Origin: Campylobacteraceae bacterium
Lineage (GTDB): Bacteria > Campylobacterota > Campylobacteria > Campylobacterales > Sulfurovaceae
DNA: 11,011 bases
Assembly (NCBI GenBank): GCA_027083075.1
Contig: JALWQQ010000263.1
Span: 1 to 11,011, forward strand
Direction: 5' to 3'
Shown here: piece by piece, positions 1 to 6,455 of the stretch
Layout: each line of letters begins with the position of its first letter
Position numbering within the stretch: the first letter of the stretch is position 1
Program-made: the position numbers and the translations under genes
The notes under the pieces: generated by a model
What the model was told of the DNA's origin: nothing
The model's input: the letters and a program-made list of their open reading frames with translations, nothing else
Database searches by the model: none

Positions 1-2
1 AC

Positions 3-269
3 GGTAGATACTCGCATCTCAAGGTCACGCCGCAGCGTATCCGCGATGACAATAGCAGCTACAACACCTACAAACACAAGGGCTTGCCCGATCTGCCTGT
101 CGCTACCGTCAGCGATGCCGCCATCGATGCGACACTACACCCCGCCGAAAGCGACTATCTCTACTTTGTTCGCAATCGCCGCACAGGCAAGCACGACTTT
201 AGCACCACCTTTAAGGCGCACCGAAGAAAGATCAAGAAAAAAACATCGTTATCAAAAGGAAAAAAATAA
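3..269 (+). CDS. mltG: Endolytic murein transglycosylase MltG (YceG-like), C-terminal fragment
   Basis: This is the 3' end of a gene that starts before the window; 88 codons are visible before the TAA. The reading frame contains SSYNTYKHKGLPDLPVA followed by ATLHPAESDYLYFV and a final HDFSTTFKAH stretch. These match the conserved C-terminal signature of the YceG/MltG family (YNTY..GLPPGPI, then A..NPA.T.YLYFV, then FS.T...H). MltG is an inner-membrane lytic transglycosylase that cuts nascent peptidoglycan strands inside the chain and ends their elongation. The catalytic glutamate lies upstream of the window and cannot be checked. The last ~16 residues are a lysine-rich tail (KAHRRKIKKK...) that extends past the usual family end. 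The next gene is convergent. The short AT-rich gap between them holds only an imperfect inverted repeat (GCTAAAA ... TTTTATAGC, about 285-313) that may act as a weak two-way terminator. Confidence 0.88.
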   Translation, partial: GRYSHLKVTPQRIRDDNSSYNTYKHKGLPDLPVATVSDAAIDATLHPAESDYLYFVRNRRTGKHDFSTTFKAHRRKIKKKTSLSKGKK

Positions 270-306
270 AGACCAAGCAAAAGGGCTAAAAGCATATTTT
301 ATAATT

Positions 307-1203
307 TTATAGCAACAACGCCTGTAGATCTTTCAACTCAAAGAGTCGCAATTTTCTGCTCTCGGCTTGCCTGAGCTCCTTTGAGAAACCGCTTTTAGAA
401 AAGAGTGCAAAGGTGTCGATCTTGAGCCTCGAGTACTCGGCCTTGGCGATCAGCTTGTTAAGTTCCGCTTTGGTTACGGGTCTGCTTGTATATTTGCACT
501 CGCCCAGTATCCTCTCGCCCGACTTGCTTTCGATCAAAATGTCAAACTCATTCTCTCTATCCCAATAGCTTCCGTGAGAACGAACATCACCGTAGAGCTC
601 AACCAAGAGCGCATCGCACAACTGTTCGAAAACCAAAGAGCGCAACCCCTCATAGTGCTTGCGAAAATTATCCAAAAAGCGCCGCCCTTCACCATGCGTC
701 AATTCGGAGGCATAAGGGGCGACAAAGGCGAACCAGAAGCGCAAAAAGGGTTTGGTGAAGCGGTAGCGGTCTTGCACACGGTAGCCTCTTAGCTCTTTTT
801 TGAGCTTTTGTCCTCTCGACAGAACGATCGGCGCCTCTCTGCTCTCAAGACGCCTAAGCACTCCCGCCTCTTCTAATTGTCGCGCCATCGCTTCGCCACG
901 CGTCTCACCGATGCGTGCGCGCCGAAAGAGTGCACGCGCCATCCCGCTGCCGCGCGCCAAAGCGGTCAAAAACTTCGCATAGCTCTCTTCATGCAGATAC
1001 TCAGGCTTTATCCATGTGATGCTCTCGAAAAACTCCGAGACAAAGTAGTGCGTTACCAACGAAAAAAGATCACCGCCGATCTCAAACCTCGGAAGCGGCT
1101 GCAAGCCGCCGAAGATCGCAAAGAGCTCTATCTGGTTCTCAAGGCTTAAATGGGCATTTTGGGCACAGAAGCTACGAAAATAGTCTCTAATCTCAAACTC
1201 CAT
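307..1203 (-). CDS. DUF234-type protein with PD-(D/E)xK nuclease-like core, lacking the ATPase domain
   Basis: The product is 298 residues if read from the ATG at 1203. A GTG at 1230 in the same frame would add nine residues, but it has no ribosome-binding site, while the ATG has GAAGAG about 9 bp upstream. The middle part (about residues 95-135) reads like a winged helix (EAMARQLEEAGVLRRLES). It is followed by YRFTKPFLRFWFAFVAPY, typical of the DUF234 domain found at the C-terminus of archaeal-type P-loop ATPases. Near the C-terminus, ENEFDILIE...ILGECKY gives a D...ExK arrangement with the basic strand expected of a PD-(D/E)xK nuclease fold. No Walker A or B motif is present, so the usual N-terminal ATPase of this family is missing. 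Function is unknown. Stand-alone proteins of this kind may be nuclease-like or regulatory. It is transcribed divergently from the regulator at 1301 and shares the palindrome between them. Confidence 0.72.
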   Translation of the reverse strand: MEFEIRDYFRSFCAQNAHLSLENQIELFAIFGGLQPLPRFEIGGDLFSLVTHYFVSEFFESITWIKPEYLHEESYAKFLTALARGSGMARALFRRARIGETRGEAMARQLEEAGVLRRLESREAPIVLSRGQKLKKELRGYRVQDRYRFTKPFLRFWFAFVAPYASELTHGEGRRFLDNFRKHYEGLRSLVFEQLCDALLVELYGDVRSHGSYWDRENEFDILIESKSGERILGECKYTSRPVTKAELNKLIAKAEYSRLKIDTFALFSKSGFSKELRQAESRKLRLFELKDLQALLL

Positions 1204-1234
1204 ACTATAGACTCTTCGATAATCTACCACAAGG

Positions 1235-1240
1235 ATTCTA
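1235..1240 (-). promoter_or_regulatory. Possible -10 element for the DUF234 gene
   Basis: On the minus strand the sequence reads TTTTAGAATCC, giving TAGAAT as a -10 candidate about 31 bp before the ATG at 1203. No convincing -35 is visible. The palindrome at 1268-1286 would be centred near -49 relative to a start at about 1228. This is a weak call based on one hexamer. Confidence 0.3.
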
Positions 1241-1251
1241 AAATTATTTTG

Positions 1252-1260
1252 TGATACAAT
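1252..1260 (+). promoter_or_regulatory. Extended -10 promoter for the NtrC-like regulator gene
   Basis: TGATACAAT fits the extended -10 form TGnTAnnnT used by the vegetative sigma factor, with AT-rich DNA upstream. It predicts a start near 1267, leaving a leader of about 34 nt. The 19-bp palindrome at 1268-1286 would then lie immediately downstream of the start, a position expected for repression, so autorepression is a reasonable inference. The same element type (TGCTACAAT) sits in front of amtB1. Confidence 0.5.
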
Positions 1261-1267
1261 GCAAAAG

Positions 1268-1286
1268 TTGATGATTTTTTAATCAA
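1268..1286. promoter_or_regulatory. Operator copy A: 19-bp AT-rich palindrome between divergent genes
   Basis: TTGATGATTTTTTAATCAA has TTGAT/ATCAA ends and an inner perfect TGATT-TTTT-AATCA palindrome. Its exact reverse complement occurs at 4569-4587 upstream of amtB2, and a 16/19 match occurs at 2714-2732 upstream of amtB1. The 15-bp core has the G...C ends and AT-rich centre known for sites bound by Fis-type helix-turn-helix proteins. The adjacent gene encodes such a domain. Binding by that product is inferred. Confidence 0.6.
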
Positions 1287-1300
1287 AAGAGACCATAGAA

Positions 1301-2035
1301 ATGGATCATTTTCAAAGCCGCAACAGCACGATCGCACAGATAAGCAAAGGGCTTAACCTCACCAAATCGCTCTTCGTCTCCTCTATCTTGATCGGAGAAT
1401 CGCATACCGGCAAAAAGAGCTTTATCCGCTCGCTCTTTGGCGATCTGCCCCAAGTTGATGCCGCCGATACGGAACTTCTCAAAGAGTCCTTAGAGCGCTT
1501 CGACGCATTGGTGATCTTCAACTTCGAAAAGATCCCCGACCCCGCTTCGTTGCCCCTTGAAGAGAAACGCATCATCGCTACGGCAAACAAGATGCCCCAT
1601 CTCAAGTCGATCGATGAGCTGTTTGCCTTTATCTATACAATGCCGCCGCTTAGAGAGCGCCCCGAAGATATCCCGCTTCTACAAGAGCACTTTTTGCACG
1701 AGGCGTGCGATACATTAGAACTTGATCCCAAAGCCTTTTCACTCAAAGATTTTCCTGCCGATCTAAGCGACAATACACGATCCCTAAGACGCGGCATCTA
1801 CTATACGCTCGTCTCCAAGAGTATGGACAAAGCACAGATCATGCAGACACTCTTTGACTATTTTCTCACGCACTTAGAGGGAAAAAACGGCTACAAAGAG
1901 ACGCTTGAGATCTACGAAAAACCACTGATCGAAGCAGGACTTAAACGCTACGGCTCACAACTCAAACTCTCCGAGATACTCGGTATCAATCGCAACACAC
2001 TTAGAAAGAAGATCCATGAACACGGTATCGATTGA
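1301..2035 (+). CDS. Reduced NtrC-like transcription regulator: degenerate AAA+ domain plus Fis-type HTH
   Basis: The product has 244 residues, about half the length of NtrC. There is no receiver domain. A relic of the sigma54-activator AAA+ domain runs from about residue 28 to 190: GESHTGKK (32-39, normally GESGTGKE), a Walker B-like DALVIFNFEKI (68-78) without the usual DE, a sensor-I-like RIIATANK (90-97), and a well-kept PPLRERPEDIPLL (115-127). Only about 30 residues separate the Walker A and B regions, so the GAFTGA loop that contacts sigma54 is deleted. The C-terminus (about 205-244), KRYGSQLKLSEILGINRNTL, is a good Fis/NtrC-type helix-turn-helix. I infer a DNA-binding protein that works without sigma54. 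The ATG at 1301 is the first usable start, since the in-frame upstream DNA stops at once. The stop overlaps the next gene by 20 bp, indicating translational coupling. It lies immediately upstream of the amtB/glnK modules, which are its likely targets. Confidence 0.82.
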   Translation: MDHFQSRNSTIAQISKGLNLTKSLFVSSILIGESHTGKKSFIRSLFGDLPQVDAADTELLKESLERFDALVIFNFEKIPDPASLPLEEKRIIATANKMPHLKSIDELFAFIYTMPPLRERPEDIPLLQEHFLHEACDTLELDPKAFSLKDFPADLSDNTRSLRRGIYYTLVSKSMDKAQIMQTLFDYFLTHLEGKNGYKETLEIYEKPLIEAGLKRYGSQLKLSEILGINRNTLRKKIHEHGID

Positions 2036-2717
2036 CTTTCAACCCTTTATCGAATACGACAGCAACCCCTTTTTGCTCTTCGACCCGCAAGGGAAGATCG
2101 TCTATCTTAACAACAGTGCCGAGATACTGCTCGGCTATGTCGACAAAAAGACGCTCTTTGCGCTTGCGATGGAGTATGCCCCCCAAAGCTACGGCTTTCG
2201 TACGGCAGCAGTTTCGCTACGTTACGACACCTTTCATTTCTTTTCGATCATGGTGGGGTACGAAAATGAAGAGTTGCTCGGGCTTAGACTCTACAACGCC
2301 CCGCGCATCAAACCCGCTCGCCACATCGAAAAGAGCACGCTGACGCCGACTGACATCAACCTCTTGCTCGAAGCCGCCATCACACTCTTTAAGAGTATGC
2401 ATAACCGCCCCGTCTCGCTCTTGACCGACCCCGATCTGCCCGAAGTCAAAGTCGACCAAAACCGCTTCTCAAAGCTTTTGCGCAAATGTTTCGAGGCCTT
2501 CCGCGCCTCCAACAAAGTCGAGATAGAGCTCAAAATGCTGCTTGGCGAACACCTGATCGTCAACGGCAAAAAGACGAGCATCGCACAACTTGCGATGCAA
2601 GCCAACGGACGCTATGCGGGTACGGACAGAGAGATTCGCGAGATAGCAGAAGGGTGCAATATACGCGCGCTTCTTGGTGAAAACAGCATCAGATTAGAGA
2701 TACCGCTACTCAATTGA
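2016..2717 (+). CDS. PAS-domain protein with degenerate kinase-ATPase-like C-terminus (NtrB-like relic)
   Basis: The product has 233 residues. Residues about 10-95 look like an NtrB-type PAS domain (NPFLLFDPQGKIVYLNNSAE, then LLGY). A histidine-kinase DHp domain should follow but is absent: there is no H-E/D-x-[RKN] box, and the linker is only about 15 residues. Residues about 112-233 resemble a GHKL ATPase fold: DPDLPEVKVDQNRFSKLLRK aligns with the region leading into the N box, but the key asparagine is missing, no DxGxG or GxGxG motif exists, and the tail IRLEIPLL mimics the final strand. It therefore looks like a sensor unable to bind ATP or autophosphorylate. The start ATG at 2016 lies inside the regulator gene (20-bp overlap) behind AGAAAGAAG. 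Coupled expression suggests direct partnership with the regulator. The ligand is unknown; 2-oxoglutarate, redox state or PII binding are only guesses. No transmembrane segment is visible, so it is probably cytoplasmic. Confidence 0.72.
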   Translation: MNTVSIDFQPFIEYDSNPFLLFDPQGKIVYLNNSAEILLGYVDKKTLFALAMEYAPQSYGFRTAAVSLRYDTFHFFSIMVGYENEELLGLRLYNAPRIKPARHIEKSTLTPTDINLLLEAAITLFKSMHNRPVSLLTDPDLPEVKVDQNRFSKLLRKCFEAFRASNKVEIELKMLLGEHLIVNGKKTSIAQLAMQANGRYAGTDREIREIAEGCNIRALLGENSIRLEIPLLN

Positions 2718-2732
2718 TTAAAATTTAATCAA
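2714..2732. promoter_or_regulatory. Operator copy B: perfect 19-bp palindrome upstream of amtB1
   Basis: TTGATTAAAATTTAATCAA is a perfect palindrome (9-bp arms around a central A) that overlaps the stop codon of the PAS gene. Its inner 15 bases, GATTAAAATTTAATC, fit every fixed position of the E. coli high-affinity Fis consensus GNTYAAAWTTTRANC. Its centre lies 41 bp before the -10 hexamer at 2764, about -53 from the predicted start, a position typical for an activator next to a sigma70 promoter. Part of a three-member set with 1268-1286 and 4569-4587. Confidence 0.65.
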
Positions 2733-2760
2733 CCCATCGCACCCTAACCCCTCACTCACA

Positions 2761-2769
2761 TGCTACAAT
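2761..2769 (+). promoter_or_regulatory. Extended -10 promoter for amtB1-glnK1
   Basis: TGCTACAAT is an extended -10 element, giving a start near 2776 and a leader of about 59 nt before the ATG at 2835. No good -35 hexamer is visible, which suits a promoter dependent on an activator. No GG-N10-GC sigma54 element is seen between 2718 and 2834, even though NtrC-type control of amtB elsewhere normally uses sigma54. Confidence 0.5.
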
Positions 2770-2834
2770 TTCCCTGTTTTATCACAACCCGAATATCTAT
2801 TAAGAGATTTGGGAATTACTACAAAGGAAGAACA

Positions 2835-4142
2835 ATGAAGCGTACACTGCTTGCACTTACGGCACTGCTGTTGCCTATCGCCGCTTTTGCGGAAGATAAG
2901 CTCGATTCGGGCGATACGGCGTGGATGATGATCTCCACGGCGTTGGTACTGTTAATGACACCGGCCGGTTTGGCACTCTTTTATGGCGGTATGACACGCG
3001 CCAAAAACGCACTCAACACCTATGCGATGGTGACGGGTGCGTTTGTGGTAGCGATGGTTGTTTGGGTTATTGCGGGTTATTCGCTTGCATTCGGTACGGC
3101 AGAGAGCGCCGGCATCCAAAAGTTTGTCGGCGGCCTCGGTAACCTCTTTTTGAGCGGGATCAAATGGACCGATCTAAGCGGAAGTTATCCTACCTATGTC
3201 TTTGTCGCTTTTCAAGGCACCTTCGCCGCCATTACGGTAGCGATCGCTTCGGGCTCGGTCATCGAACGTATGAAATTCTCGACATGGATAGCTGTGGTAG
3301 TACTTTGGGGACTCATCGTCTATGCCCCGATCGCACATATGGTCTGGGGCGGCGACGGTGCGTTGCTCTTTGATGCGGGCGCACTTGACTTTGCCGGCGG
3401 TACGGTTGTCCATATGAACGGCGGTATGGCGGGCTTGGTGCTGGCGATCTTGGTCGGCAAGCGTGCCGGTTACCCCAAAACGGCGATGAAGCCCTTTAGT
3501 ATCATCCTTACTGCACTCGGTGCGGCGCTACTCTGGTTCGGTTGGTACGGCTTCAACGCAGGTTCTGCCTTTGGTGCCAATGCTATCGCAGGCTTGGCAC
3601 TCTTGACGACAACCGTAGCTACGGCGGCGGCCGGTGTGACTTGGATGGTGATCGAGTGGATCGTTTACAAAAAACCGACGCTGCTTGGTATCGCTTCGGG
3701 TATCGTGGCAGGCTTGGTAGCCATCACGCCTGCAGCAGGATTTGTAAGCGTCGGCGGTGCCTTCATCGTCGGTATCGTCGGTGCACTGATCGGCTTCTTC
3801 GGTGTCGTAGGACTTAAGAAGAAGTTCGGTTATGACGACTCTTTAGATGCCTTCGGCGTACACTTCTTGGCCGGACTCTGGGGTGCGCTGGCTACCGGAC
3901 TCTTGGCACTCAACGACAAAGAGCTGCTCTGGGACGGGCCGATGAAAGCGGCGGGCGATCGCATGGGTCAGTTTATGGTACAAGTCGAGTCTGTAGTTGT
4001 CGTCGGTCTCTGGACGCTCATCGGTACGGTGATCGTCTACTTCATCGCTAGCGCTATTACCGGCGGCGCACGCGTCGATAGCGAAAGCGAAGAGATGGGA
4101 CTTGACGAAGCGGTACACGGCGAAAGAGGCGTAAACCTCTAA
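2835..4142 (+). CDS. amtB: Ammonium channel/transporter AmtB (copy 1)
   Basis: The product has 435 residues and is closely E. coli AmtB-like. The start chosen is the ATG at 2835 behind AAAGGAAG. It opens with a clean signal peptide (MKRTLLALTALLLPIAAFA, cleavage after residue 19), as in E. coli AmtB; a longer frame from 2760 would bury this signal. About eleven membrane segments follow. Conserved pore residues, by position: F126/F130 in FQGTFAAIT (outer stack and Phe gate), W171 in AHMVWGG, D185 and H193 in DFAGGTVVHMNGG, F240 and S244 in GWYGFNAGSA, and H343 in DAFGVHFLAG. The twin-histidine pair (H193/H343) is intact. The trimeric inner-membrane channel conducts ammonium/ammonia and is normally gated by GlnK plugging its cytoplasmic face. 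The C-terminal tail keeps EEMGLDE..HGE, the region involved in PII contact. glnK lies 33 bp downstream, so the two form an operon. Confidence 0.97.
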   Translation: MKRTLLALTALLLPIAAFAEDKLDSGDTAWMMISTALVLLMTPAGLALFYGGMTRAKNALNTYAMVTGAFVVAMVVWVIAGYSLAFGTAESAGIQKFVGGLGNLFLSGIKWTDLSGSYPTYVFVAFQGTFAAITVAIASGSVIERMKFSTWIAVVVLWGLIVYAPIAHMVWGGDGALLFDAGALDFAGGTVVHMNGGMAGLVLAILVGKRAGYPKTAMKPFSIILTALGAALLWFGWYGFNAGSAFGANAIAGLALLTTTVATAAAGVTWMVIEWIVYKKPTLLGIASGIVAGLVAITPAAGFVSVGGAFIVGIVGALIGFFGVVGLKKKFGYDDSLDAFGVHFLAGLWGALATGLLALNDKELLWDGPMKAAGDRMGQFMVQVESVVVVGLWTLIGTVIVYFIASAITGGARVDSESEEMGLDEAVHGERGVNL

Positions 4143-4163
4143 GAGGTTGCGCATAGATTGTAA

Positions 4164-4517
<354 letters not shown>

Positions 4518-4522
4518 GCCTC

Positions 4523-4545
4523 TTTTGCCCTTAAATTGGGCAAAA
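4523..4545 (+). terminator. Hairpin after glnK1, probable terminator
   Basis: TTTTGCCC (4523-4530) and GGGCAAAA (4538-4545) form a perfect 8-bp stem with a 7-nt loop, starting 6 bp after the glnK1 stop. No strong U-run follows (CAACTGTTGTCC), so it may be a weak or processing-type terminator. Confidence 0.5.
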
Positions 4546-4568
4546 CAACTGTTGTCCTCTTTCTGCTA

Positions 4569-4587
4569 TTGATTAAAAAATCATCAA
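4569..4587. promoter_or_regulatory. Operator copy C: 19-bp palindrome upstream of amtB2
   Basis: TTGATTAAAAAATCATCAA is the exact reverse complement of the site at 1268-1286, and the likeness continues after one mismatch into a shared TTTT. It matches the amtB1 site at 16 of 19 positions. It is centred 39 bp before a TATACA -10 candidate at 4617, close to the 41-bp spacing seen at amtB1. It is probably bound by the Fis-type regulator encoded at 1301-2035. Confidence 0.62.
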
Positions 4588-4616
4588 ATTTTCTCACAAT
4601 TTTCAAAAATTAGTCA

Positions 4617-4622
4617 TATACA
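4617..4622 (+). promoter_or_regulatory. Possible activator-dependent -10 for amtB2
   Basis: TATACA in an AT-rich stretch with no matching -35 would start transcription near 4629, placing operator C at about -51, like its counterpart at amtB1. Only the spacing argument and one hexamer support it. A competing promoter lies about 55 bp further on. Confidence 0.3.
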
Positions 4623-4647
4623 CGATGAAAAAATAATCACTCATCAC

Positions 4648-4677
4648 TTGTCGAGACTCTACGCGCTCCGTTATACT
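4648..4677 (+). promoter_or_regulatory. Sigma70-type promoter upstream of amtB2 leader
   Basis: TTGTCG (4648-4653) and TATACT (4672-4677) are separated by 18 bp, a reasonable vegetative promoter. The predicted start at about 4684 lies directly before the terminator-shaped hairpin, so the transcript would either be a short RNA or the amtB2 mRNA with a 5' hairpin. Confidence 0.42.
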
Positions 4678-4679
4678 AC

Positions 4680-4789
4680 TTATCACCAAAGTGCTTGCAT
4701 TCCCTGCGGGGAGTCCTTCGCACTTTTTTGCACACCTCACCACGTCTCGCTCTCTCAAAAATCGAGGTAGTTACTTGGTGTGGTGATAA
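4680..4789 (+). promoter_or_regulatory. Candidate structured leader of amtB2 (closing inverted repeat)
   Basis: TTATCACCA (4680-4688) and TGGTGATAA (4781-4789) are perfect 9-bp complements enclosing 92 nt, and the second arm ends 13 bp before the ribosome-binding site AAGGAG (4803-4808). Inside lie a terminator-like hairpin (4688-4729) and a small CTCG/CGAG stem (4746-4749 with 4763-4766). The 3' arm region GGTGTGGTG (4777-4785) could instead pair with CACACC (4731-4736) or CACCAC (4738-4743), so alternative folds exist. The layout resembles a cis-regulatory RNA with a closing helix. It matches no riboswitch class that I recognise. If transcription starts at 4684, only half of the outer 5' arm would be in the RNA. 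Confidence 0.35.
4688..4729 (+). terminator. Terminator-shaped hairpin inside the amtB2 leader (possible attenuator)
   Basis: AAAGTGC (4688-4694) pairs with GCACTTT (4720-4726). An inner stem ATTCCC (4699-4704) pairs with GGGAGT (4709-4714) around the loop TGCG. A run of six T closes it at 4724-4729. This is the form of an intrinsic terminator, yet it lies 88 bp before the amtB2 start codon and after the best promoter, so it could cut transcription before amtB2 or end a short RNA. Its 5' arm overlaps the closing inverted repeat at 4688 by one base. Confidence 0.5.
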
Positions 4790-4816
4790 TCATAGATCAA
4801 ATAAGGAGAAGTACTT

Positions 4817-5980
4817 ATGGCGTATGCACTCGATACCCTCTTCGCACTCTTTGCGATGACGTTGATTATCTTCATGGTGCCCGGCTTTGCGATGCTTGAA
4901 GCGGGCTTGGTGCGTAGCAAAAACGTCACGGCCGTTCTAACGGTCAATACCTTGATCTACGCGATCGCCTCGATGGCATTTTTGCTTGTAGGTTACACCT
5001 TGGCTTTCGGAAGCTGGGAGAATGACTCGATGAGCAAATGGGCGGCGTTTTTGTTTCAGATGGCGTTTGTCGGCAAGACCGTCAATATCATGAGCGGTGG
5101 CGTGAGCGAACGTGTGCGCATTGTACCACTGATGCTCTTTACCATCATCATGGCGGCGGTGATCTATCCGCTGGTCGTCAATGTCACATGGGGAGCCAAT
5201 CTACTCAAAGATACGGCGTTTGATATCTCGGCGATGCATGATCTGGCAGGCTCTACCGTGATCCACTCTACCGGTGCTTGGGCACTGCTGGCGGCGATTA
5301 TGATCATCGGGCCGCGTTCGGGAAGATACGGCAAAGACGGTAGCGTCAAGGCGATACCGGCTTCCAATATCCCCTTGTTGACATTGGGTGCGATGCTGCT
5401 TTGGATCGGCTGGTTCGGTTTTAACGGCGGTTCGGTCGGTAGCATCTCAAGCAAAGAGAGCGCCGATACGGTAGCGCTGACGATCATGAATACCAATACC
5501 GCCGGTTTGGCAGGCGCGATCGTCGTAGCGATCATCGACTATATTCGATACCGCAAGTTTGACATCACCATGATCCTCAACGGTGCTTTAGGCGGCTTGG
5601 TTGCCATTACCGCAGGGGCGGATGTGATGGGTATCTATGCACCGATTGCGGTAGGAGCGATCGGCGGCATTATCGTGCTGATCGGTGTGCCGTTTTTCGA
5701 TAAGATGCGCTTGGATGATCCTGTCGGCGCACTCTCGGTGCACCTGCTCAACGGCATCTGGGGCACCATCGCCGTAGCGATCTTCGGTAACGCCTCGATG
5801 GTCGATCAACTTAAAGGAGTTGCGGTGGTAGCGCTCTTTGCCTTTGTAAGCGCCTATGTGGTACTATGGGTGATCAACAAAATCTTGCCGCTTAGAGCCG
5901 ACGAAGAGGCGCAGCGCGAAGGATTGGATATCACCGAGTGCGGGATAGAGTCTTATCCCGAGTTTACACGCACCATCTAA
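4817..5980 (+). CDS. amt: Ammonium transporter Amt (copy 2, divergent type)
   Basis: The product has 387 residues and starts at the ATG behind AAGGAG with 8-bp spacing. Unlike copy 1 it has no signal peptide: the first membrane segment begins almost at once (LDTLFALFAMTLIIFMVPGF) and leads into MLEAGLVRSKNV. Pore residues are kept: F80/F84 (FQMAF), W125 (VTWGAN), D142 and H150 (DLAGSTVIH), F202 and S206 (GWFGFNGGS), and H309 (ALSVHLLNG), so it should conduct ammonium. It differs widely from copy 1 outside these motifs and belongs to another Amt branch. The C-terminal tail has EEAQREGLDITECGIESYPE, where the common HGE of the tail is replaced by ECGIE, ending in a PEF motif. It is coupled to its own glnK, whose Shine-Dalgarno overlaps the amt stop codon. 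Two channels suggest different affinities or conditions; the substrate could also be methylammonium. Confidence 0.95.
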   Translation: MAYALDTLFALFAMTLIIFMVPGFAMLEAGLVRSKNVTAVLTVNTLIYAIASMAFLLVGYTLAFGSWENDSMSKWAAFLFQMAFVGKTVNIMSGGVSERVRIVPLMLFTIIMAAVIYPLVVNVTWGANLLKDTAFDISAMHDLAGSTVIHSTGAWALLAAIMIIGPRSGRYGKDGSVKAIPASNIPLLTLGAMLLWIGWFGFNGGSVGSISSKESADTVALTIMNTNTAGLAGAIVVAIIDYIRYRKFDITMILNGALGGLVAITAGADVMGIYAPIAVGAIGGIIVLIGVPFFDKMRLDDPVGALSVHLLNGIWGTIAVAIFGNASMVDQLKGVAVVALFAFVSAYVVLWVINKILPLRADEEAQREGLDITECGIESYPEFTRTI

Positions 5981-5987
5981 GGAGTAG

Positions 5988-6330
<343 letters not shown>

Positions 6331-6332
<2 letters not shown>

Positions 6333-6352
6333 GAAGCAGGCATTTGCTTCTT
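6331..6352 (+). terminator. Hairpin at the end of glnK2
   Basis: AAGAAGCA (6331-6338) and TGCTTCTT (6345-6352) form an 8-bp stem with a 6-nt loop that begins within the stop codon. No clear U-run follows (GCACTACG), so termination is likely but unproven. Confidence 0.42.
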
Positions 6353-6455
6353 GCACTACGCAAACCGTCATAAAACATAAAAGCTCAAACGTTTACCTAC
6401 TAACACTATTCTCAGCAAACCTTAGTTCTATATTTAAAAAATCTTTTGAAGAAAA

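Noticed and set aside
1203..1230. GTG at 1230 as the DUF234 start
   Set aside because: No Shine-Dalgarno precedes it and it overlaps the predicted promoter start; the ATG at 1203 is preferred, though the longer form cannot be excluded.
2714..2732. FNR/CRP-type box (TTGAT...ATCAA)
   Set aside because: The half-sites match, but the gap is 9 bases in all three copies, whereas FNR/CRP boxes have 4. A Fur box is also AT-rich and of similar size, but its GATAAT-type repeats are not present. The Fis-type reading fits better.
2760..2834. Longer N-terminus for amtB1 from the ATG at 2760
   Set aside because: It would start inside the extended -10 element, has no ribosome-binding site, and would bury the signal peptide. 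The ATG at 2835 has a strong Shine-Dalgarno.
5942..5959. GGGATA/TATCCC hairpin near the end of amt copy 2
   Set aside because: A perfect 6-bp stem, but it lies within conserved coding sequence with no T-run and glnK2 follows at once; probably chance.
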